Under the pieces are notes generated by a model. It saw only the letters and a list, made by a program, of their open reading frames with translations. It was not told the origin of the DNA and did no database searches. 64,000 nucleotides of DNA from Chryseobacterium bernardetii (GTDB lineage Bacteria > Bacteroidota > Bacteroidia > Flavobacteriales > Weeksellaceae). Below are positions 56,787 to 64,000 of this stretch, piece by piece; position 1 is the first letter of the stretch, and each line of letters begins with the position of its first letter. The position numbers were made by a program, and so were the translations under genes. Where the stretch lies: positions 3,515,501-3,579,500 of the forward strand of contig NZ_CP033932.1 of assembly GCF_003815975.1 (NCBI RefSeq). The letters are read 5' to 3'.

Positions 56787-57419
56787 TTAATTTTTTGCTA
56801 AGTATTCTGCTGTAGAAGTTCTGTCAGCTTTCATAGCTTCTTTTCCTTCTTCCCAGTTTGCAGGACATACTTCACCATGTTTTTGAACGTGAGTGTAAGC
56901 GTCAATTAATCTTAAGAATTCTTTTACGTTTCTACCTAGAGGCATATCGTTCACCGCTTCGTGGAAGATTTTTCCAGTTTCATCGATAAGGTAAGTCGCT
57001 CTGTAAGTTACGTTAGAACCTGTAAAGATTTCTTCTCCTTCTTCATTGTATTCGAAATCCTGATCTACAATCCCTAAAGTGTTTGCTAATTGTCTGTGAG
57101 TATCAGCTAAAAGCGGATAAGTTACCCCTTCAATACCTCCGTTATCTTTTGGTGTATTTAACCAAGCGAAGTGTACTTCGTTTGTATCACAAGATGCACC
57201 AATTACTTTAGTGTTTCTTTTTTCGAATTCACCTAAAGCCTCCTGGAAAGCGTGAAGCTCAGTAGGGCATACAAAAGTGAAATCTTTAGGGTACCAGAAC
57301 AAAAGAACTTTTTGCTGGTTTTTAGTCGCTTCTTCAAAGATGTTGATTCTTAAATCATCACCCATTTCAGACATTGCGTCGATTGTTAAGTTCGGGAATT
57401 TTTTTCCTACTAAAGACAT
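56787..57419 (-). CDS. Typical 2-Cys peroxiredoxin (AhpC/Prx1 type)
   Basis: A 210-residue peroxidase. The peroxidatic Cys51 lies in FTFVCPTELHAF and the resolving Cys185 in HGEVCPANWEEG. Length and the C-terminal YL-type helix (TAEYLAKN) fit the sensitive typical 2-Cys group. It reduces hydrogen peroxide and organic peroxides, probably recycled by the thioredoxin encoded downstream. A strong Bacteroidota promoter precedes it. Confidence 0.95.
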   Translation of the reverse strand: MSLVGKKFPNLTIDAMSEMGDDLRINIFEEATKNQQKVLLFWYPKDFTFVCPTELHAFQEALGEFEKRNTKVIGASCDTNEVHFAWLNTPKDNGGIEGVTYPLLADTHRQLANTLGIVDQDFEYNEEGEEIFTGSNVTYRATYLIDETGKIFHEAVNDMPLGRNVKEFLRLIDAYTHVQKHGEVCPANWEEGKEAMKADRTSTAEYLAKN

Positions 57420-57451
57420 AATTTTCTGTTTTTATATTTAAATTTCTGATG

Positions 57452-57483
57452 CAAATATAGACAAGTTTCATCTATCAAACAAA
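57452..57483 (-). promoter_or_regulatory. Peroxiredoxin promoter
   Basis: On the minus strand TTTG (57483-57480), a 20-base spacer, and TATATTTG (57459-57452) form a near-ideal Bacteroidota promoter. The -7 box ends 32 bases before the ATG. Confidence 0.7.
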
Positions 57484-57618
57484 TAGTTTTCGATAAATAA
57501 AATCTATAATAATTTTTGATGTGTTATTTTAAAAATACTCTGAAAACTGAGGTTTTTTGATATTTAATAACCCGATATTAAGTAATTGATTTTTTATCCT
57601 CGCTGTAATATCGTATTC

Positions 57619-58812
57619 TTAATTAAACTGTACTAGTAAGTCTTTAATTCTTCTCATAGCCTCTCTTAATTCTTCTTCAGAAGCTGCATAAGAAAATCTG
57701 ATGCATTCTGGACTTCCGAAAGAGAAACCGCCTACGCATCCTACCTGAGCATTTTCCAGTAAGAACATTGCAAAATCATCGGAGTTTTTGATCTCTGTTC
57801 CGTTTAATGTTTTACCGATATAATGTGAAATGTCAGGAAAGAAGTAAAAAGCAGCCTTTGGCAGCAATACTTTGAATCCCGGAATTTCCTTGATAAGTTC
57901 ATATACAAGATCCCTTCTTTTTTTGAAAGCATCAATCATATATTTATATTCTGACGGATCAGTTTTCAAAGCAACAATAGAAGCTCTTTGAGCTACTGTA
58001 TTGGCGCCGCTGGTCATCTGTCCCTGTACTTTTTCGCAAGCTTTTGCCAGCCATTCAGGGCATGCAGAATACCCAATTCGCCATCCTGTCATGGCAAAAG
58101 CTTTTGACATTCCGTTAATTACTGCAGTCTGTTCGTAAACTTCCGGGAACTGGGCAATGGAAGTAGTTTTTGTTTCGTAATTGATAAATTCATAAATCTC
58201 ATCGGATATAATAGTTACCTGAGGGTATTTGGCAACCACTCTGGCAATAGATTGCAATTCATCATATGTATAATATCCTCCGGATGGATTACATGGCGAA
58301 CTGAAAAGAATAGCTTTTGTTTTATCTGTGATAGCTTCTTCAAGCTGTTCTGCAGTTACTTTGAAATCTGTAACGTAAGAAGTTGGAAGTATTACAGAAT
58401 TTCCACCCATCATTTTTACCATTTCATCATAGCTTACCCAATAAGGAGCAGGAAGAAGAACTTCGTCACCATCATTGATAATAGCTGCTAGAACGTTGAT
58501 AATGGCCTGCTTGGCACCATTTGAAACACAGATCTGGGTAGGTTTGTATTCCAGATTATTGTCTCTTTTCAATTTATAAGCAATAGCCTCACGAAGTTCC
58601 AGAAACCCGGGAACAGGAGAGTAGTGGCTGTAATTCTGATTGATGGCATCGAATGCTGCCTGTTTGATGTTATCCGGAACGTCAAAATCCGGTTCGCCAA
58701 GGGTTAAGCTGATAACGTCAATTCCGTTTGCCTTCATTTCCCTTGCCTTGTTAGACATTACAAAAGTCTGTGAGTATCCTAGTCTTTTTACTCTATCTGA
58801 AAGTTTGTCCAT
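57619..58812 (-). CDS. Class I PLP-dependent aminotransferase (aspartate type)
   Basis: A 397-residue enzyme of the aspartate aminotransferase Ib group. The PLP lysine is Lys237 in NGMSKAFAMTGWRIGY. Other motifs are LGEPDFDVP, SNGAKQAI, NPSGGYY and the C-terminal Arg in ECIRFSYA. The likely reaction is aspartate/2-oxoglutarate transamination, though aromatic or prephenate substrates are known in this subgroup. It is a single gene; a TATATTTG box (58833-58840, minus strand) lies 20 bases upstream. Confidence 0.92.
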   Translation of the reverse strand: MDKLSDRVKRLGYSQTFVMSNKAREMKANGIDVISLTLGEPDFDVPDNIKQAAFDAINQNYSHYSPVPGFLELREAIAYKLKRDNNLEYKPTQICVSNGAKQAIINVLAAIINDGDEVLLPAPYWVSYDEMVKMMGGNSVILPTSYVTDFKVTAEQLEEAITDKTKAILFSSPCNPSGGYYTYDELQSIARVVAKYPQVTIISDEIYEFINYETKTTSIAQFPEVYEQTAVINGMSKAFAMTGWRIGYSACPEWLAKACEKVQGQMTSGANTVAQRASIVALKTDPSEYKYMIDAFKKRRDLVYELIKEIPGFKVLLPKAAFYFFPDISHYIGKTLNGTEIKNSDDFAMFLLENAQVGCVGGFSFGSPECIRFSYAASEEELREAMRRIKDLLVQFN

Positions 58813-58961
58813 CGTATTTTTTTGAATTTTAACAAATATAAGATAAAAACGTCTTGCAGGAGTAATAAAAAGGTGTCAGGTTTAAAGATTTTTATCAGGT
58901 TAGGGAGCTGCCTCATGTTTGAAATTAAAGCTGTATTTTTTGAATATACTCCTGTTTAAAA

Positions 58962-58992
58962 TTTGAATAAAGCCAATAAAAACTTATTTTTG
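58962..58992 (+). promoter_or_regulatory. rsmG promoter
   Basis: TTTG (58962-58965), a 19-base spacer, and TATTTTTG (58985-58992) match the Bacteroidota consensus. The TTG inside the -33 box (58963) is the upstream start of the long frame, which shows that the real start is the ATG at 59011. Confidence 0.75.
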
Positions 58993-59010
58993 CAGATTAT
59001 AATAATTCAC

Positions 59011-59646
59011 ATGTCTACATCGTTACTATTAAAATATTTTCCGGATCTTACTGAAACACAGTTGGAGCAGTTTGCAAAACTTGAAACCCTGTACAATGAA
59101 TGGAATGAAAAGATCAATGTAATTTCCAGAAAAGATATGGAATCTTTGTATGAAAAGCATATTCTTCACTCGTTGGGAATTGCAAAAGTGATGGAATTTG
59201 CTCCGGGAACAAAAGTATTGGATATCGGAACCGGCGGCGGTTTTCCAGGGATTCCATTGGCAATCCTGTTTCCTGAAACACAATTTACCCTGATTGATTC
59301 TATTGGAAAGAAAATTAGTGTGGTAAATGCTGTTGCAGAGGGAGTTGGATTGAAAAATGTAACAGCAATCCACGGAAGAGCTGAAAAATTAAAAGAAAAA
59401 TTCCATTTTATTGTTAGCAGAGCAGTAACTCAGATGCCTGAATTTTTAAGATGGCTGAAAGGTAAATTTGAAAAAGAACAGTTTAATCCTAAGCATAACG
59501 GAATTTTATATTTAAAAGGCGGAGATCTGGCGGAAGAACTTGCCGGCCTTAAATGTGAAATTTTCAACCTGAAACACTATTTTGATGAAGAGTTTTTTGA
59601 TACTAAAAAAGTGGTTTATGTATCAAAAGGTAATTTTAATTCCTGA
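59011..59646 (+). CDS. rsmG: 16S rRNA (guanine-527-N7)-methyltransferase
   Basis: A 211-residue SAM-dependent methyltransferase (GidB). Motif I is DIGTGGGFPG (71-80). The N-terminal WNEKINVISRKDMESLYEKHILHSL and the later HGRAEKL and IVSRAVTQMPEFL are typical. It methylates G527 of 16S rRNA; loss gives low-level streptomycin resistance in other bacteria. The start at 59011 is set by the promoter position. Confidence 0.95.
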   Translation: MSTSLLLKYFPDLTETQLEQFAKLETLYNEWNEKINVISRKDMESLYEKHILHSLGIAKVMEFAPGTKVLDIGTGGGFPGIPLAILFPETQFTLIDSIGKKISVVNAVAEGVGLKNVTAIHGRAEKLKEKFHFIVSRAVTQMPEFLRWLKGKFEKEQFNPKHNGILYLKGGDLAEELAGLKCEIFNLKHYFDEEFFDTKKVVYVSKGNFNS

Positions 59647-59709
59647 TTTATCTTGAGTAAGGAATAATTTTTGCTAAATATGTATTGATAATCATTAAAA
59701 TTAAAGATT

Positions 59710-60114
59710 ATGAAAAAGCTTCTAAAAATTGGATTTTCAGCATTTTTGTTTGGCTTAGTACTGGTTTCGTGTAATGATGATGATTATCAGACAATCGAAT
59801 CCATAGATAAGGTCAAAATAGACAGTGTGAAAATCACTAATGACACTATGAATGTTTTTGCGATACAACATATAAAAACGTATTCTACTTACTCTTCTCA
59901 ATGCCAGGGTTTTTATGCGTATGATTATATTTATAACGGTGATTTTGAAAGAGCTGTAACTGCGTATAAATATATTACCAATGGTCCTTGTGCTCAAAAA
60001 AGTTACTCCGCTGTTAACCAGATTAATTTTAATCCGCAGAGAACAGGGAAGTATACCTTCACCTTCTGGAACGGAGGAAATAACTGGATTACAAAAACGA
60101 TTGTAGTGAAATAA
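59710..60114 (+). CDS. Small lipoprotein
   Basis: A 134-residue protein with a lipoprotein signal: FGLVLVSC, with lipidated Cys21, followed by NDDD. The mature part looks like an immunoglobulin-like beta sandwich ending GKYTFTFWNGGNNWITKTIVVK. Two further cysteines (SSQCQGFY and NGPCAQK) may form a disulphide. It overlaps the next gene by one base (TAATG), so the two are translationally coupled. Confidence 0.75.
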   Translation: MKKLLKIGFSAFLFGLVLVSCNDDDYQTIESIDKVKIDSVKITNDTMNVFAIQHIKTYSTYSSQCQGFYAYDYIYNGDFERAVTAYKYITNGPCAQKSYSAVNQINFNPQRTGKYTFTFWNGGNNWITKTIVVK

Positions 60115-60650
60115 TGAAATTGATTTCCGTATTCTGCCTGTTGACGGCTAATGTGATGTTTGGGCAGAAGATTATCTGGCAGGAGGGGCAGAAGCTGGTA
60201 TGGGATAATTTTAAAAGTCCTGTTAACAGAAAAAATAATCCGGATGTAGCGGCGTATACAAATTGTGGCTGGGAGTATTCCGTGGTGAAATCAAGCAACC
60301 CGAAGTCATCGGTAAAAATTGAAATAAAGACTGTTTTCAACGAAGATAAATCCTGGAAAGATGTTAAAAAGATCAATGATTATATTTTGCTGCATGAGCA
60401 GAAGCATTTTGATATTGCGGAACTCTTTGTAAGGAAATTCAGGAAATCCGTTGCTGAAAAGATCAGGAATTCCGGTGATTATGACAGATTATTTAAATCT
60501 ATTTATAATACCATATCCAACGAATATAAAAACTACCAGATGGTCTATGACAGGGAAACCCGTCATGGGATGAACGAAACAAAACAGGCAGAATACAATA
60601 CTGCCATCTCTCAAGAATTAGAAAACCTTAAAAGTTATCAGAACCCTTGA
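60114..60650 (+). CDS. DUF922 exported zinc-protease-like protein
   Basis: A 178-residue protein with a short signal peptide (LISVFCLLTANVMFGQ). It contains LLHEQKHFDIAELF, an HExxH-type zinc motif (HEQKH) characteristic of DUF922. The start is coupled to the preceding lipoprotein, and the stop overlaps the TTG start of the nuclease gene. Peptidase activity is likely from the motif, but no substrate is known. Confidence 0.85.
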   Translation: MKLISVFCLLTANVMFGQKIIWQEGQKLVWDNFKSPVNRKNNPDVAAYTNCGWEYSVVKSSNPKSSVKIEIKTVFNEDKSWKDVKKINDYILLHEQKHFDIAELFVRKFRKSVAEKIRNSGDYDRLFKSIYNTISNEYKNYQMVYDRETRHGMNETKQAEYNTAISQELENLKSYQNP

Positions 60651-63334
60651 AATTCCTCAATAAGATCATTCACGAATTGTTGGCGCAAAACCCGGACTTA
60701 TCTGAGTTTAATATCATTCTGCCCGGAAAACGTCCGATTGTATTTATCAGACAAATCCTTGAAGAAAACAATTATTCAGGGTTTCTTCCCAACTTTTTTA
60801 CCATTGAGGAACTGATTAATACGATTGCAGATAAGCAGGTAATACAGGGAATTCCGCTATGGCTTTTTTCATTTGATGTATACAGAAGCCTGAATCTGAT
60901 CCCAAGGGATAGTTTTTCTGACTTTTTGAAATGGTTCCCAACACTGCAGAAGGATTGGGACGATATTCTGAAGTTTTCAGACAGTGACCAGGCGGTCCTG
61001 CAATATATGTTTGATGAGGAGAGAATTAAAGAATGGGCGCAGAATCTTGGCGAGGATGATGATGTACCCAGAAAAAAGTTCCTTAATTTCTGGCAGAATA
61101 TGAATGTTTTTCTTCCTGAACTAAAAAGCAGGCTAAAGGAAAAGAACTGGGCAACCTCAGGAATGATCCACGAGGCTGCTAAAGCAAGTATCTCTGATTT
61201 TGCGAAGAATACCTCAGAGCAGTTTGTATTCTGCGGATTTAACGCCTTTACGCCAGTTGAAGAAAAACTGGTTAGAAGTCTTCTGCAGTGGAACAAAGCT
61301 CAATGCTTCTTTCAGGCAGACCGTTATTACTTTAATGACGAAAGACAGGAAGCCGGAAAATTCCTTAGAAGCCATAAAACATGGAAGGAGTTTGATGATA
61401 ACAGAGCTTTTCAGTGGATTGAAGACGATTTTAATCAACCTAAAAAGATCAAGGTGTATGAAGTTTCCGGAAATGTAACACAAACCAAAGTGCTGCCGGA
61501 AATTTTTAAAGAAATAAACAATAAAACCTATTCTAATACAGCAGTAGTGCTGCTGGATGAGAATCTTCTTCCTGCAAGTCTGGATGTGATGCATGGTGTA
61601 GACAACCTGAATATCACAATGGGATTTCCATTGAAGAATCTGTCTTTCTCCAATGCTGTAAAAAGACTTTTTTACCTTCAGAAACAGCTGGAAAAAAATA
61701 AGACTTCATACTATTACAGAGATGTATTTCCTATTCTTGAGGAGCTTCCGAAATCAGCTAAGGATGAACTGATTATTAATGAATTTAAAACAAAAATAGA
61801 AGAAAGAAATATTGTATATATCTCTAAAAAGCTTTTAAATGAGCTTCTGGGAGAACTGTCTTATTTTGGACTTCTTCAAAAGGCTGTAAGTACAACTGCT
61901 TATCTGGATCTTCTTATTTCATTCTGCCATCAGGTAAAATGGCTCGAAATTGATGATATACAGTATGAAAACGTTTCTCACTTCGAGAATGCCTTCAGGA
62001 TAATTAAGAACCAACTGACTCCTTACAATATTGAGATCAGGATGGAAACACTGGAGATCCTCATCAATCAGCACATCAACTCTGAGAGCATTGATTTTCA
62101 GGGTGAACCATTGAGAGGTTTACAGATTATGGGACTTCTGGAGACACGTCTTCTTAATTTTGAAAATGTGATCCTGTTATCGGTTAATGAAGGAAAACTT
62201 CCATTGGGAAATTCCCAGAATACTTATATTCCTTTTGACATCAGAAGGTTTTTTGATCTTCATACTTTCCTGGAAAATGACAGTATTTATGCTTATCATT
62301 TTTACAGGCTGATTCAGGATGCAAAGAATGTTCACCTTCTGTATAATGCACTAAGTTCAGGAGTGAATACCGGCGAAAAAAGCCGTTTTATTACCCAGAT
62401 TGAAATGGAAAGCTCCCATGAGATTGAACACCTGATTATTGAAAATTCCTCAGAACCCATCATTACAAAACCTATAGAGATTCCCAAGACGCAAACGGTA
62501 ATGGAAAGGCTTCAGAAATGGAAGGAAAGAGTATCCGCTTCCCACCTTACCAGTTATCTTTACAACCCCATTGATTTTTACTTATCGAAAATCCTGAATA
62601 CTTCGGAATCAGACGAAATTGAAGAAGAATTATCGGTTAAAAATTATGGAAACTTAGTTCATTATTCACTTCAAGAAGTTTATGAAGTGTTAAAAGGTAA
62701 GATTTTAAAAGAAAGCGATTTAGAGAAATCAATTAAAGCAATAGATAAATATATAGATATTGCGATTGAGAAGCTGAAACACCAGCCGGAATTCTATGAA
62801 AAAGGGATGAATTACATCCACAAAGCCATTGCAAAAAAGGTGATTGCAAATGTCCTTAATCATGACTTGGATCTGATCAGGCAAGGAAATACATTAGAGA
62901 TTATTGACATCGAAAGAAGGTTTGAAAATGTGGAGTTTTATCTTGACGGAAAAGATAAAATTTCATTCTTAGGATTTATTGACAGGATTGATAAACTGAA
63001 CGGAACTTTAAGGATTATTGATTATAAAACAGCTAAAATCAAGAACCTGAATGTAAAAATTGATGAGGATAATGTAGAAAAATATTTCCATAACAGTGAC
63101 CGAAAACAGGCATTGCAACTTTGTATTTACCATTATGTGGTGCAGCACCTTCCTGAATTCTGGGGATATCCAATTGAAACAGGTATCTGGAGCTTTGCTG
63201 AAGCTAAAAAGGGAATGGTTCCCCTTGTCTTCGATAAAGGAGATATTGATGATGCCATGAGGTCTGTTAAAAGCCTTATTCTTGAAATCCTGAACCCGGA
63301 TATCAACTTTGTGGAAACTGTAAAGTCTTACTAA
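60647..63334 (+). CDS. PD-(D/E)XK nuclease / AddB-like recombination protein
   Basis: An 895-residue protein starting at a TTG, which overlaps the previous stop codon (TTGA). The RecB-type nuclease domain is at the C-terminus: FLGFIDRIDKLNGTLRIIDYKTAK with Asp792 and Lys794, then the QxxxY-like KQALQLCIYHYVV. The long N-terminal part resembles inactivated helicase domains of AddB (LLETRLLNFENVILLSVNEGKLP is a remnant helicase-like segment), with no Walker A. It would act with a UvrD/AddA-type helicase in double-strand-break repair; that partner is not in the window. Confidence 0.88.
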   Translation: MKFLNKIIHELLAQNPDLSEFNIILPGKRPIVFIRQILEENNYSGFLPNFFTIEELINTIADKQVIQGIPLWLFSFDVYRSLNLIPRDSFSDFLKWFPTLQKDWDDILKFSDSDQAVLQYMFDEERIKEWAQNLGEDDDVPRKKFLNFWQNMNVFLPELKSRLKEKNWATSGMIHEAAKASISDFAKNTSEQFVFCGFNAFTPVEEKLVRSLLQWNKAQCFFQADRYYFNDERQEAGKFLRSHKTWKEFDDNRAFQWIEDDFNQPKKIKVYEVSGNVTQTKVLPEIFKEINNKTYSNTAVVLLDENLLPASLDVMHGVDNLNITMGFPLKNLSFSNAVKRLFYLQKQLEKNKTSYYYRDVFPILEELPKSAKDELIINEFKTKIEERNIVYISKKLLNELLGELSYFGLLQKAVSTTAYLDLLISFCHQVKWLEIDDIQYENVSHFENAFRIIKNQLTPYNIEIRMETLEILINQHINSESIDFQGEPLRGLQIMGLLETRLLNFENVILLSVNEGKLPLGNSQNTYIPFDIRRFFDLHTFLENDSIYAYHFYRLIQDAKNVHLLYNALSSGVNTGEKSRFITQIEMESSHEIEHLIIENSSEPIITKPIEIPKTQTVMERLQKWKERVSASHLTSYLYNPIDFYLSKILNTSESDEIEEELSVKNYGNLVHYSLQEVYEVLKGKILKESDLEKSIKAIDKYIDIAIEKLKHQPEFYEKGMNYIHKAIAKKVIANVLNHDLDLIRQGNTLEIIDIERRFENVEFYLDGKDKISFLGFIDRIDKLNGTLRIIDYKTAKIKNLNVKIDEDNVEKYFHNSDRKQALQLCIYHYVVQHLPEFWGYPIETGIWSFAEAKKGMVPLVFDKGDIDDAMRSVKSLILEILNPDINFVETVKSY

Positions 63335-63713
63335 GTTTACATGTTTTTGACAATCATTCCAGTATACCCTTCTGAAAGATTTTTCTCGGAGATTATACAG
63401 ATCAAGAAGATTCCTTAAATGATATCATTAGTATTTTTTTTGTCAGGGATTTAGCTTCGGATTTTAGGATGAGGGTGTTTCAGAATGACAAACTTAAGAT
63501 AAAGAAATGTTTTGATCTGCATAATTTGCGAGATCTTCGTAAGATCAGAATGAAGAGCAAAATAAATCTTTTTGATATTGAGAAAAATAACTTCTTCATC
63601 GGGAAAGCAGTATAGCTGTGTATTGTTTAGAAATCATTTGATTTTTTGCCTGCTTTTGTGGTATAATTGTATATTTACTGTAAAATTTTCATACACATAA
63701 AACAGGCTGTCTC
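63335..63713 (+). other. 379-bp intergenic region
   Basis: No gene was recognised. TCAGAATGA occurs twice (about 63479 and 63545), and the second copy follows a short inverted repeat, GATCTTCGTAAGATC. These look like remnants of an intergenic repeat. Confidence 0.35.
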
Positions 63714-64000
63714 ATGAAAAAATTCCTGATTTTGGGAACTGTCATTTTTTCTCTATTTCTTAAATCCCAACAGATTAACGATTCCCTGAATATCAGATTA
63801 CAAAATGTAACAAAAGATACAAAATTCGGTTTAGCACTCAGCGGGGGCGGAGCTAAAGGGTTTGCTCACATTGGAATTCTGAAAATGATCGATTCCCTTG
63901 GAATTAAGGTAGACTATATCACCGGAACCAGTATGGGCGGTATTTTGGGTGGTTTATATGCAATGGGATATAACGCAGACCAGCTAAAGAAAACCATTTA
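63714..64000 (+). CDS. Patatin-like phospholipase, 5' part only
   Basis: Starts at the ATG at 63714 and runs off the end of the window after 95 codons. A signal peptide (LILGTVIFSLFLKSQQ) is followed by the patatin oxyanion motif SGGGAKG (43-49) and the nucleophile elbow GTSMGG with catalytic Ser73. In Bacteroidota such exported patatins often carry a C-terminal BamA-like barrel and are then about 750 residues; that part is not visible here. The role is probably outer-membrane-associated lipid hydrolysis. Confidence 0.9.
   Translation, partial: MKKFLILGTVIFSLFLKSQQINDSLNIRLQNVTKDTKFGLALSGGGAKGFAHIGILKMIDSLGIKVDYITGTSMGGILGGLYAMGYNADQLKKTI

Noticed and set aside
58963..59010. Longer RsmG from the TTG at 58963
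   Set aside because: The extension overlaps both promoter boxes; homologous sequence begins at the ATG at 59011.

Overview
The window looks like chromosome of a flavobacterium in the Weeksellaceae, most likely Chryseobacterium or a close relative. The DNA is AT-rich. Many genes are preceded by the Bacteroidota -7 box TAnnTTTG rather than a Shine-Dalgarno sequence. The content is typical of the group: a gliding-type GldI prolyl isomerase next to a cyclophilin-FKBP fusion, a secreted VGINT-type protein, a DUF692/MNIO RiPP pair of chryseobasin type, a DUF1015-serA-serC cluster, and paired HTH proteins ending in transposase-like helices. No rRNA, tRNA, CRISPR array, prophage or complete insertion sequence was seen.

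Layout. 1-1.1 kb: a pair of small HTH proteins, then a ~142-bp inverted-repeat (MITE-like) element. 1.1-8.7 kb: YcaQ/AlkX-type glycosylase, secreted protein, a third HTH paralogue, membrane-bound LuxR-like regulator, EamA protein, SMI1/KNR4 protein and a DUF1062 protein with a structured RNA candidate upstream. 8.8-20 kb: Dyp peroxidase, PhzF protein, LytS/LytTR two-component pair, outer-membrane protein, TPR-HTH sensor, small secreted proteins, a DoxX-like gene broken by one TGA codon, and an MFS exporter. 19.8-24.6 kb: a propeller-type sensor kinase/response regulator operon, an orphan promoter-terminator unit (sRNA candidate) and an AraC-type protein. 25-32 kb: an alpha-oxoamine synthase (sphingolipid/sulfonolipid first step) overlapping a TetR gene, dnaX split at an A11 tract, a Phe/Tyr-rich leader peptide ahead of DAHP synthase-chorismate mutase, rsgA and ndk. 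32-41.5 kb: alpha-L-fucosidase, the MNIO RiPP locus, rpe, M42 peptidase, DUF4294, NUDIX, mnmD and ilvE. 41.7-49.6 kb: gldI, the dual-family immunophilin, small proteins and three tandem M28 peptidases. 49.7-64 kb: DUF1015-serA-serC, ferredoxin, LuxC-type acyl-CoA reductase, Bax-inhibitor protein, peroxiredoxin-thioredoxin-DUF6952, aminotransferase, rsmG, DUF922 protease, an AddB-like nuclease and the start of a patatin-like phospholipase.

The most notable observations are: (i) the 42-residue leader at 28774-28902, with 17 aromatic residues, directly upstream of the shikimate-pathway entry enzyme; (ii) the A11 tract in dnaX that separates a gamma-like frame from the tau C-terminus; (iii) the precursor/MNIO/DUF1772 RiPP locus at 34254-36104; and (iv) several unassigned structured RNA or transcript candidates (7766-7848, 16113-16183, 23960-24105, minus strand at 31585-31602). 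All family assignments were made by reading motifs; no database search was possible.
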